Below the pieces are notes generated by a model, which saw nothing but the letters and a program-made list of their open reading frames with translations, had not been told where the DNA came from and made no database searches. DNA of 32,258 bases from Dehalococcoidia bacterium (GTDB taxonomy: Bacteria; Chloroflexota; Dehalococcoidia; DSTF01; JACRBR01). Below, piece after piece: positions 7,183 through 15,400 of the stretch. Position 1 is the first letter of the stretch. Every line of letters begins with the position of its first letter. A program made the translations under genes and the position numbers. The stretch is from the NCBI GenBank assembly GCA_021731085.1, contig JAKFYB010000036.1, forward strand, positions 1 through 32,258. The letters run 5' to 3'.

Positions 7183-8034
7183 TTACGCCGCGTACTGGAC
7201 GTCGACGTAGGCGAGGCCCTGGGGCTGCGTCACCTTGCCACCGAAGACGAGCTGAGAGTCGACGCGCTCGTCGAAGTCACCAGCGGTGACCGGGATGTGG
7301 CGCATGTCGTTCATCTGCTCGGCGTAGGTGGTCGAGCCCTCCCACGCAAGCTGGATCCGGTAGGTCGAGCCTGAGCGGTAGGTGTTGTTGGTGACGTGGA
7401 CGTCGGCAAACTCGACCTGGCCGATCGCCTGACCGCGGATCGTCTTGCGAGCCTCCGCGGTGTTGTGACCGGTGAAGCGCGAGTCCTTAGTCAAAAATCC
7501 TTCGAAATCGGGGTCGATGAAGACGTGCAGTTCCGAGTTCGGGACGTTCTGCTTCTTCACGGCCTTCACCAGGTCGACGATCGTCTCGTACGCCGAAGCG
7601 TTCATGCCGAGGCCGATCGTGCGGTTGGTCAGGATGTTCGACGACATGGTGCCGTTGTACATGAGGTCGCGGATGAAGTCGTCGACGTCGTCGGCAAGCT
7701 GCCACGCGCCTCGCTTCATCGTGCGATCCCACATCTTCGTGCCCGCGCTCGACGCCAGCTTCTTCTCCATGTCGTCGATCTTGAGGGCGAAGACCTGGCG
7801 CTGGTCGACGACCATGTACTGCTTGCCGGGGGTCGGCCGCACATACGTGATCGTCCCGTCGCGGGCGTAGCTGGTAGTGGTGACCTCGGGCTCGGTCAGG
7901 ATCTCGAGCTGGTTGGTGTAGGCAACGTCGCCCTCGTAGTCCTGGTTCGTGCCCATCTTGAAGACGTGAGCGTCAGACAGCAAGTTCAAGAACTTGGCTG
8001 CCTGCTTCGCCATGATGACAGTGTCAAGAGCCAT
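7183..8034 (-). CDS. Major capsid protein
   Basis: A 283-residue protein starting MALDTVIMAKQAAKFLNLLS. The pattern (QDYEGDVAYTNQLEILTEPE, then DQRQVFALKIDDMEKKLAS, a helical spine segment and a C-terminal strand domain with FADVHVTNN) fits HK97-fold coat proteins. It follows directly after the scaffold-like gene and precedes the decoration-like gene, the standard head-gene order. The ribosome site GGGAGGAA precedes the ATG. Charged, Lys/Arg-containing internal segments and the lack of a signal are as expected for a self-assembling shell protein. A putative N-terminal prohead cleavage is not obvious. Whether it is P22-like or another HK97 lineage needs structure-based comparison. Confidence 0.85.
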   Translation of the reverse strand: MALDTVIMAKQAAKFLNLLSDAHVFKMGTNQDYEGDVAYTNQLEILTEPEVTTTSYARDGTITYVRPTPGKQYMVVDQRQVFALKIDDMEKKLASSAGTKMWDRTMKRGAWQLADDVDDFIRDLMYNGTMSSNILTNRTIGLGMNASAYETIVDLVKAVKKQNVPNSELHVFIDPDFEGFLTKDSRFTGHNTAEARKTIRGQAIGQVEFADVHVTNNTYRSGSTYRIQLAWEGSTTYAEQMNDMRHIPVTAGDFDERVDSQLVFGGKVTQPQGLAYVDVQYAA

Positions 8035-8061
8035 GGTTGATGGTTCCTCCCGGGCGTCCGG

Positions 8062-8997
8062 CTAGAGCGCTTCGACCTCGTCGGGCCGCTCGCGCGTAAC
8101 CTGCGCCCGCTGCTGTGGTGTCATTGCCATGAATGATGCCCTGGTCAGCCGGCCGCCGGCAGGAACGCTGCGCTGCGATGACGGAGGCACTTTGTCCGGC
8201 GTCGACGCAGACTCTTCGTTCTGCTTTGCCTTCTGGTACTCGTCCCACTGATCCTTCGGCACCGCGACGTGGTCTTTCGGTAGCACGGGGTCTGAGGAGG
8301 GAGCGGGCCCTTCGGCCTTGGCGTCCATCCGTCCGAACTCTCGATGTAGCTCGAAGAGTTCGGTGAGGGTCATCTGACCAAGGTTGCGTTCGACGGTCGG
8401 GGTGACCTGGATCCCCCGTTCGACCAGAAGCTCGCGGGTGTCCATGCGGGCGGACTCGACGAGCGGAGCCGAGGCCGAGTCATCGAAGACCTGGCCGGTG
8501 CGGCGCTCGAAGCGCGTCTTCAGAAGCTCGAGAGCAGCGTCAGGCAGGGCCTCGTAGCCGAACTGGGTGAGCACGGTTTTGGCGTCCTCGATGAAACCAT
8601 CGGGGGCCTTCATGATCGCCTCAGTCTTGGCGACTACAGCCTGCTGTCGCGCACTTTCCACCCGCGCGATATCACGCTGGCGCTGAAAGTCCCTGTTGCG
8701 CTGGTCGTCTCGGAGGGCGTCCCGGCGGGCGATTTCCGCGCCCGAGAGAGCCTCCTTCGAGGCCTTCGCATCAAGGTCTGCGAGCGTCCACTGGTCAAGA
8801 GGTTTCGGCGCTGGCGTTGCCGGTGCAGGCGGCTCCTCGCCCCCGTCCCCCTGAGTGCCGATGTCTCCGTCCGGCTGCGAGGGTACTGGCGTCTCTGCTG
8901 CAGGAGCAGGCGCTTTCGGCTCGTCACCCGAAGGATTGACGGGGTCAGGCGAAGGAGTGGGTGTTACCGGTGCGTTTTGCGGTGCTGCTTCAGCCAC
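8062..8997 (-). CDS. Scaffold-like capsid assembly protein
   Basis: A 311-residue acidic protein. Residues 1-70 are Pro/Ala/Glu-rich and probably disordered. About 75-235 is highly charged and predicted mostly helical. The end (SFMAMTPQQRAQVTRERPDE) resembles the short C-terminal helix-turn-helix used by scaffolding proteins to bind coat protein. It lies immediately upstream of the major capsid gene. The start is either TTG at 9000 or GTG at 8997; I chose GTG, nine bases from the GGGAGG site. That ribosome site lies in the 3' arm of the hairpin at 9007-9039, so initiation may be controlled. Confidence 0.75.
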   Translation of the reverse strand: MAEAAPQNAPVTPTPSPDPVNPSGDEPKAPAPAAETPVPSQPDGDIGTQGDGGEEPPAPATPAPKPLDQWTLADLDAKASKEALSGAEIARRDALRDDQRNRDFQRQRDIARVESARQQAVVAKTEAIMKAPDGFIEDAKTVLTQFGYEALPDAALELLKTRFERRTGQVFDDSASAPLVESARMDTRELLVERGIQVTPTVERNLGQMTLTELFELHREFGRMDAKAEGPAPSSDPVLPKDHVAVPKDQWDEYQKAKQNEESASTPDKVPPSSQRSVPAGGRLTRASFMAMTPQQRAQVTRERPDEVEAL

Positions 8998-9000
8998 CAA

Positions 9001-9040
9001 AAGAAACCTCCCTACGTCGAACGTTTTGACGTAAGGAGGA
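9001..9040 (-). terminator. Hairpin with T-run that also contains the scaffold gene ribosome site
   Basis: CCTCCCTACGTC (9007-9018) and GACGTAAGGAGG (9028-9039) form a 12-bp stem with one G-U pair and a 9-base loop. On the minus strand it is followed by TTTCTTTT, as in an intrinsic terminator. The 3' arm contains GGGAGG, the ribosome site of the scaffold gene. The element may attenuate transcription, mask translation, or both. Confidence 0.65.
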
Positions 9041-9073
9041 TGGAGTGTCTAACGACTACGTGTCAATTTCGCC

Positions 9074-9307
9074 CTAAGGCGTCTCGGGCGAATACCTCTC
9101 GTTGACCTCTTCGGCCCCGCGCTCTTCAAGCCACATCGGCCACGTCTTGAGCGCGGTTCCCCTGCAAATGTGCTGACGGAGAGAGCTACCGGCGATGAAG
9201 CACTGACTGCAGACGTCGACGAGGGTGCGGGTTTTCACCCCCATGACCGTCACCGGCATCCGCACGCGGGTCACGTTGTGGGTTCGGATCCGTTGTCGGA
9301 CAGCCAT
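9074..9307 (-). CDS. Small basic protein with Cys/His residues, 77 aa
   Basis: The N-terminal third is Arg/Thr/Val-rich (MAVRQRIRTHNVTRVRMPVT). A CSQC pair and a later HIC at about residues 33-48 may form a metal site. The ATG overlaps the previous stop as TGATG, so translation is coupled. It is the last gene before the hairpin at 9001-9040. No known family is recognised. The pattern resembles small zinc-ribbon proteins that actinophages encode in numbers. Confidence 0.65.
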   Translation of the reverse strand: MAVRQRIRTHNVTRVRMPVTVMGVKTRTLVDVCSQCFIAGSSLRQHICRGTALKTWPMWLEERGAEEVNERYSPETP

Positions 9308-9570
9308 CAGTTGAGGTGCAGCCCGTTGCGAGGCAGGACGATGTTCGGCTGCGCTTGAGGGTTGATCGGCAGCACGGGGCGCGGCAGCTCTGGGTGCGCG
9401 AGCTTCAGCAGCCGCCAGTCGCGCATGTCGTTCGATACGAACTCCCGCGTGTCGGGGTCAACCATGAGAAAGCGGCCGCCCATGCTGGGGTCGACCGCAA
9501 GCACCCACTGCCCGCGGCGCTTCTCGGGGTCTACGTTCTCGTCGTCCTTGTGGTAGACAGCAAATTCCAC
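9307..9570 (-). CDS. Hypothetical protein, 87 aa
   Basis: A small soluble protein starting MEFAVYHKDDENVDPEKRRG, with a middle segment WVLAVDPSMGGRFLMVDPDT that looks like a beta hairpin and a Pro-rich end. No signal or membrane segment and no catalytic motif. It lies between the HTH gene and the small basic gene. Function unknown. Confidence 0.65.
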   Translation of the reverse strand: MEFAVYHKDDENVDPEKRRGQWVLAVDPSMGGRFLMVDPDTREFVSNDMRDWRLLKLAHPELPRPVLPINPQAQPNIVLPRNGLHLN

Positions 9571-9586
9571 GGCAGATTCCTCCCTA

Positions 9587-9781
9587 TTACTGCGTCGACC
9601 GCTGCGTTCGGAGCACCGCTATATCGCGGGAGTCATACAGACGACCTAGAGATGTTCGCAAGCAGGCGATCTTGCCTTCGTCAGTCATCTGTCGCAGTCG
9701 CTGAGTCGAAAGCCCCAACTCTTGAGCCGCTTGTGTTGGCGACAGGAGTTGGGGCAGATCCCATTCACGTTCCGTAGTCAT
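9587..9781 (-). CDS. Excisionase/MerR-type helix-turn-helix protein
   Basis: A 64-residue DNA-binding protein. The motif LLSPTQAAQELGLSTQRLRQ (about 12-31) followed by MTDEGKIACLRTSLGRLYD is the winged HTH pattern of small excisionase- or MerR-like proteins (HTH_17 type): helix, turn, recognition helix, then a wing that ends in a short helix. In phages such proteins act as directionality factors or transcription regulators. Here it lies among head genes with no integrase in sight, so a late-gene regulator is more likely than excision. The ribosome site lies in a small hairpin (9792-9809). Confidence 0.8.
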   Translation of the reverse strand: MTTEREWDLPQLLSPTQAAQELGLSTQRLRQMTDEGKIACLRTSLGRLYDSRDIAVLRTQRSTQ

Positions 9782-9791
9782 GTGGTGTCAC

Positions 9792-9809
9792 GCTCCCTTC
9801 TGCGGGAGC
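9792..9809 (-). promoter_or_regulatory. Small hairpin covering the ribosome site of the HTH gene
   Basis: GCTCCC (9792-9797) pairs with GGGAGC (9804-9809) around a 6-base loop. On the minus strand the 3' arm GGGAGC is the only purine-rich ribosome-site candidate for the HTH gene start at 9781. A 6-bp stem could reduce initiation. It resembles, on a smaller scale, the hairpin before the scaffold gene. Confidence 0.35.
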
Positions 9810-9815
9810 ATATCA

Positions 9816-12389
9816 CTACGCGACGCCGAGAAGCTCGTTGACCCGTCGCGAGGGCGGGGGAGGAGTCGAGCCCACCGGAGCAGGCTTGTAGCGGCCACGG
9901 CGCTGGTTCGAACGGCGGCCGCTCAGGAGCTGCATGATCGCCGACCCGACCGCGAGCTGCGTCTGCGGGCCCACCTGGGGGATGCCGGTGGGCGTGAAGT
10001 TCAGCCCGCCCTGCCCGTCGGCGCTGACGCCCTCCATGGTGCCGACCTCGCCGGCCTCGGCGTAGTGCCGGCCCGACTCCCGCCCGATGAGGTCGGCGGG
10101 CTCGTTGAGCATGAGGTGCGGCGTGCCGTCGGGGTTCTGCGCGACCATGCCGGGGTTCTCGCCCAGCATGGGGCCCGCAGTGCCGCCGGCGGCGTACTGG
10201 ATGTTCGAGGGCACGTCGGAGCGGAAGAGGCGCTGGTAGACCTCGCTCTGCAGCGGGTTGAAGCCGGGGACGCGGTAGCCGGCGCTGAGGTCTTGGCCCT
10301 GGAAGTCGCGCCCGATCGTGTTGAGGTTGCGCAGGATGTTGCTCAGGTTCTGAAATCCACCGAACCGGGCCGACTTCCCCATGAGGCCGACGTCGGTCTC
10401 GTTGGGGCCCGTAAAGCGCGTGACTGCCTCGTCACGGAGACCGTCTGCACTGACGGGACGGTTCGTCTCGACCGACCTCGGGGACATGCTCCGCGGCCGC
10501 CACTGGTTCGCCGTCGAGTAAGCCTCTGCGGTGCCGCCGCCGGCGAAGCCGATCTTGCGGTAGTAGTCGCTCTCGGGGATGGACTGGCTGCCAGCGAACT
10601 CGTTGAACCCGTTGATGCGATCCCCGGCACTGAGGCCCTGCTCGCGGTAGTTCTGCCCCATATCGGCGAGGCCGACGCGGATGCCGGGGAAGTCAGCCGG
10701 CATGCCGGTGCGGGCGCGGAACTGCAGTTGCTGGAAGCGCGGGGTCTGCCAGTCGTTGAACGCGCTGATCGCGGTGCGAAGACCGGAGTCAGCCGACGCG
10801 CCGCTGTACATCCAGTCGGAAGGGTTGACCCGCGTGGCCTGCTGCTGCGAGGACGTCGTCGCCTGCGGGTTCCGCACTGACGAAGCCGCTGCAGGGGCGG
10901 CAGGGGCAGCAGTGCCGTTCGAGGCCGCAGCGGCAACAGCGGTGTTCTGCCCGTTGATCTTCGCCTGCTCTTCTGGAGTCAGGGCTCGCTGCTGGTAGCC
11001 ACCGGTGCCGATCGCCGGGGCCTGCTGCGGCGCACGGGCCTCGTAGTCGCCGAGGAACTGCTGCGCACCCGGGTCGAGGACACCGCCTCGGCGCTTCACC
11101 TCGGCCAGATACCAGGCCCGCTCGTCATCGCTGAGGTACTGCTGACCGGTCGCCTGCTCGAAGCTGCGGCCGGCGGGCCCGACGCTGCCACCTTCTGCGA
11201 AGCCGAAGCCCTTGTAGTCTTTGGCCTCCATGCCGTAGTTGCCGGCACCGAGGAGCTTCGCCATGGCAGACGGGTTGGCTGCAGCGGGTGGGGTAGCTGC
11301 AGCCGCGGGGCCACCCGTAGTAGCGCCCGTGGGGTCACCCCCCATCAGCTTCGCGAGGATGCCCTGCTTCTCCCAGTAGTCGCTCGTGGGGACAGCCTGG
11401 TTGCCGCGCAGTTCACCGAAGCCCTGGAGCATGTCGGCGTTGAGGCCCTGGTCGCGGAAGTTCTGGCCCAGGTCGGCGATGTTCACCCGAAGCCCCGGGA
11501 AGTCTCCAGGCATGCCGGTCGCGCTCTTGAACTGCAACGACCCGACGCGCGGCTGCATCAGCTTCTTGAAGTTGTCGATCGCGCTTTTGATGTCCGTCTC
11601 GTTCCAGCCGTTCGCGCTGCCAGACGAAGTCGAGTAGCCCGAAGAGCTGCCGCCGTAAGGCTTCGCGCCGAGAGCGCCGAAGGGCTTGCCATCGTAGAGC
11701 ACGCCCTCGCCCCAGTCCGTCCACTGGTCGGGGTTCTTCGAGACGAGTTTCCATGCGTTGATGAGCTGTTGCTCGGGCGGCGTCCCCGGGGGCGTACGCG
11801 AGACGCGATCCTGCACGAGTCCGTAGCCGTTGCCGCCGTCGCCGGGGATGTTCGGGTCGCCGCCGCTCTCGCCTTCGATGACGTAGAGCATCTTGTCGGC
11901 GAGCATCTCGGCGTCAGGACGCGCACGCAGCGCCGGCGGCATCGTGTCCATGACGAGCTGACGCCACTGCTCGGTGCCCTCGCTGTAGCTGCCGGGGTTG
12001 CGCCTGGGGGCGCTGGCTTCCAGCGTGGCGCTGTCCTGGGCAGCCATGAAGTCACCCGGCTTGGCCGTCGCTACACCGCCGGCGCTGGCGGTCTTGGTTG
12101 AGGAGGAGTCGGCCTTGGCGCGTGCATCGTCGATCATCGAGTCGATGATCGAGTCGCCGTACTTGCGGGTGCCCTCGGGGTTGAGGTCAGAGACGCCCGT
12201 CCGCTGGGACTGCAGCTCCATCTTCACCTGTGCCCAGGAGATCCGCCCTGCACGCGCCGCAGCGAAGAGCTGCTCAGGAGTGGCCCCCGACCATGTCGAG
12301 GCCGAACCGCCGCCGCCAGTGTCGCCCTGGTCGGCGAGACCTTCGAAGACGATGCCAGTTGCCGGGTTGTACTCAGTCCAAAAGCCCAT
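9816..12389 (-). CDS. Large internal virion protein with lysozyme-like motif and three internal repeats
   Basis: An 857-residue protein. About 140-225 contains a transglycosylase/lysozyme-like signature: ML-x-YVIEGESGGDPN (E175 is a candidate catalytic Glu) followed by GNGYGLVQ. Downstream are three divergent copies of a repeat: about 261-345, 533-612 and 664-722. They share TGMPxDFPGxRVxxADxGQN and the downstream GLxA...GFxE...DY pattern; the third is shorter. Each copy is followed by a Gly-rich FAEGG / FAGGG / YAAGG motif (about 397, 615 and 731). Ala/Pro/Gln-rich linkers separate the units. With the 1574-codon protein next door this fits a virion protein that opens peptidoglycan during DNA entry. 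No signal peptide is seen. Confidence 0.7.
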   Translation of the reverse strand: MGFWTEYNPATGIVFEGLADQGDTGGGGSASTWSGATPEQLFAAARAGRISWAQVKMELQSQRTGVSDLNPEGTRKYGDSIIDSMIDDARAKADSSSTKTASAGGVATAKPGDFMAAQDSATLEASAPRRNPGSYSEGTEQWRQLVMDTMPPALRARPDAEMLADKMLYVIEGESGGDPNIPGDGGNGYGLVQDRVSRTPPGTPPEQQLINAWKLVSKNPDQWTDWGEGVLYDGKPFGALGAKPYGGSSSGYSTSSGSANGWNETDIKSAIDNFKKLMQPRVGSLQFKSATGMPGDFPGLRVNIADLGQNFRDQGLNADMLQGFGELRGNQAVPTSDYWEKQGILAKLMGGDPTGATTGGPAAAATPPAAANPSAMAKLLGAGNYGMEAKDYKGFGFAEGGSVGPAGRSFEQATGQQYLSDDERAWYLAEVKRRGGVLDPGAQQFLGDYEARAPQQAPAIGTGGYQQRALTPEEQAKINGQNTAVAAAASNGTAAPAAPAAASSVRNPQATTSSQQQATRVNPSDWMYSGASADSGLRTAISAFNDWQTPRFQQLQFRARTGMPADFPGIRVGLADMGQNYREQGLSAGDRINGFNEFAGSQSIPESDYYRKIGFAGGGTAEAYSTANQWRPRSMSPRSVETNRPVSADGLRDEAVTRFTGPNETDVGLMGKSARFGGFQNLSNILRNLNTIGRDFQGQDLSAGYRVPGFNPLQSEVYQRLFRSDVPSNIQYAAGGTAGPMLGENPGMVAQNPDGTPHLMLNEPADLIGRESGRHYAEAGEVGTMEGVSADGQGGLNFTPTGIPQVGPQTQLAVGSAIMQLLSGRRSNQRRGRYKPAPVGSTPPPPSRRVNELLGVA

Positions 12390-12413
12390 AGCGGCCCCCC
12401 TTGCGGAATTACT

Positions 12414-15400
12414 TTACGGTTTCGCCGCCGTGCGTGCGCGTTTAATCATCTCGGCTCGAGCTGCAGCGCGAGCGCCGTCGACCGTCGCCCGTATCTGCTT
12501 CTTCTTCGCCTCGTCGGCCGACTTGCGGTAAATCGTGCCCGACAGCAGCTTCTCGAGGCGCTGCTCGGTCAGGCTGCCGGCAAGCGCCTGGTACTCGTTC
12601 TGCTCGTCAGCGGTCAGCGTGTAGGTGCCGATCTTGTCCGTGACGTAGCCGACGTTGTAGTCGAGCCGCGCGAGTTCAGCGTCGAGGGCGGTCTGGTGGT
12701 CACCCGTGACGCGTACCGGCAGCGGGATGCCCTGCTTGACCTCCGCGCCGAAGGCGTTGCGCTGCGGGCGCACCGTGCTCGACAGCCCCGGGATGCCGGT
12801 CTTCAGCGTCTCCACCGGGCCCGAGGGGTCGCGCTTCGTGGGGTCGATGACCTGGGCGGCCTGCCGCGCGGCACCGGAGAAGGGGACGAAGCCGCCCACC
12901 TGCCGAGTCGCGAACCGCTCGCCGTAGCGAATCGGGTCGCGCAGGGCGTCCATGAGGTCGGTGAGGCCGTTGAGGTACGCCTGGTCGTAGAGGTTGCTCG
13001 AGACGTTGGCGACCGCCTGCTTCACCTTCTCCGTCGGGTCTTCACCGGACTTGAGGGCGTCGCGCACGCTGGCGACGAGCAGCATGGTCGTGTTGACCGC
13101 GGGGAGGCTCTTGTACTCGACCCAGCCCACCCCCGGCACCTTGATGCTGAAGGCCGACTTACCCTCGCGCTGCCAGCGGTCACGCTCGCCGCTGTTGGTC
13201 GGCATGCCGGCAGTGAGGTCGATGACGCCGCTCTCGAGGCCGGCAGCCAGCGACGCAGCCAGGGCTGAGCCGAGGAACGCGCCGCTCAGTTCGTCGACGC
13301 CCTCGGGGTTGCCGTGCATCGCCTTGCGCCACGCGGGGATGTTGAGCAGGCCAAAGGGCGAGTTCGTGACGCCGTACTTGACCGCGTTGGCGGGTGTCTT
13401 CAGGAAGGCGATTGCCAGCCGGCCGGGGAGGCCGAAGCCGTCGCGGAGCTTCGTGAGGCCCTCGACGATCGTCGCCGTCTTGCCCTCGGGGTCGTTGCGG
13501 AAGGTCAGCTCGTCAGCCTGGTCAGCGGCCTTGGCGACTTCCTCGTCGGTCGCGTTGGCGATGAGCCAGTCGATGCGCTGCTTCAGCGCGGGCCCACGGA
13601 GACCCTCCGACTTCGCCTTCCGGACGGCGTTGGCTTCCTTCATCGCCTGGAAGTTGATGCTGCCGAAGAGTTCGTCCATGGCGCTGAGTCCGCGCAGGGG
13701 CAGGCCGAACGCGGTGCCGATGGGGCCCTTGAGCGGCGGGTCGCGCATGATCTCGGCCTTGCCGGCAGCTGCAGGGCTGATGCCGCTGCGCATGGTCTTC
13801 ATGAACGCCTCGACGCCGGGGCCGAAGCCGTGCAGCGCTCCTGAGACCGCGGCCGGAGCTTCCTGCAAGAAGCGCTCAGCGGGGCGGCCCTGGATGAAGG
13901 CAAGGGGCTGCTCGATGGCGGCCGCTGCGCCGCGCTTCACCGGGGCGTACGCCGTCGTGGTGGCGTTGCCGACGACGTTGCGCGCCTGGGTCAGCGGGCC
14001 CGAGAGCACGTTGTTCTTCCAGTAATACTCGAGCTTATTCCAGAACGTCGGCTTGTCGGCGTTGCGCAGGAAGCGGTTCAGCTTCTCGGGCGTGTCGATG
14101 CTCGGGTCTCCCGACGTCAGCATGACCGCCAAGTTCTCGACGCGCTGCTTCGACCAGCCGACCTGGTCGAGCATCTTGCGCACGTCCTTGTTCTTCTTCG
14201 CGCCGGCGAGGACGCTGCCGATCTGCTTGTCGAGGGTGTTGGTCGCGCCGCCCTGCGCGTTGGCGTGGGCGATGACGGCCTGCACGAACTTCGCCTGAGC
14301 GCGCGACGAGTCGTCGCCGCTGACGATCGCGTCTGCGGCGTCGTTCACGGCCTGCGTCTCGCGGGCGTAGGGCTGCTGCGGCTGCGCCTGCTGCGCGGCA
14401 CCACCGGGGCGAGGGCCACCAGCTGGCATTTGTGGGGCAGTGCGCGGGTTCGGGGCCATGCGACCGGGTGCTGCAGCCGGGGGCGCGAGGTTGTGCTCGC
14501 GCAGGAAGGCGTCGACTTCACCCTGGGTCTTCGCCCACGCGTAGACGCGACGTTCACCCGAAGCAGAGAACGCGTCAGGGACAACGCTATCGAGCATGAC
14601 GTCGCCCTTGCCGGCACCCCGAGCGGCCGCTACTGCTCGACGCATGGCCTGGGCCTGGGCCTCGGTCACCGGGGCGTGGATCTCGAACCCAAACCCGTTG
14701 CCCACCATCCGCACAGCACCCGTCTCCGTCATGAAGTTCTTCATGTCGTCGTAGGCAGGGTTCAGGTTGTCCCCATACGAGCCGTTGACCGCAGGCAGCT
14801 CGCCGACGCGGACGTGGGCGTCCGTCTCGAAAGGCTGCTTGCCGCCGACCATGGTGCCGTCGTCAAGCAGGTACTTCGCCCGGGCCGGGTCGGTCGTGAC
14901 GCCGAAGAGGCGCTTCGCCTGATCGACCTTCGCCTGCTTCGTCTGCAGGGGCGGCTGAGCGGCATCGCGTGCGCCACCAGGCATGGAGTAGGACTCCTCG
15001 CCTGCCGGAGCGCGGCCACCAGGCCCATTGATGCCAGCAGCGTTGCGAGGCAAAGGACGAGCGGCCTCAGCACGCCGGGAAGCGACGTCAGCAGCGAGGC
15101 GCTCCTGGGCCGCCCGTCCCCTTTCGCCAGCGGCGTTGGCGGCGTTCTCTGCGTCGAGGGCGTTCGAGCGCTTGGTCATGCGGCCGGCGCGCTCGAACTG
15201 CCGGGTACGAAGGTTCTGGTATTCGACCATCTTCCCTGAGGCGAGGTCTTTGCTGGCCTGCTCGATGCGGGTGATCTCGTCCTTCGAGAGGCCGCTCATG
15301 CGCAGCCGCACCGCGTACTCGAGGTCGCTCTCGTCAGCGCCCTGCATGAGGTCTGCGTCGGCGTCGGCCGGCAGGTTAGCAGGTTGGGCCGACGCCCCCC

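Noticed and set aside
9042-9066. A possible promoter, TTGACA with a weak -10 (CATCCT) 18 bases later
   Set aside because: The -10 matches only three bases and the start would fall inside the hairpin; not convincing.
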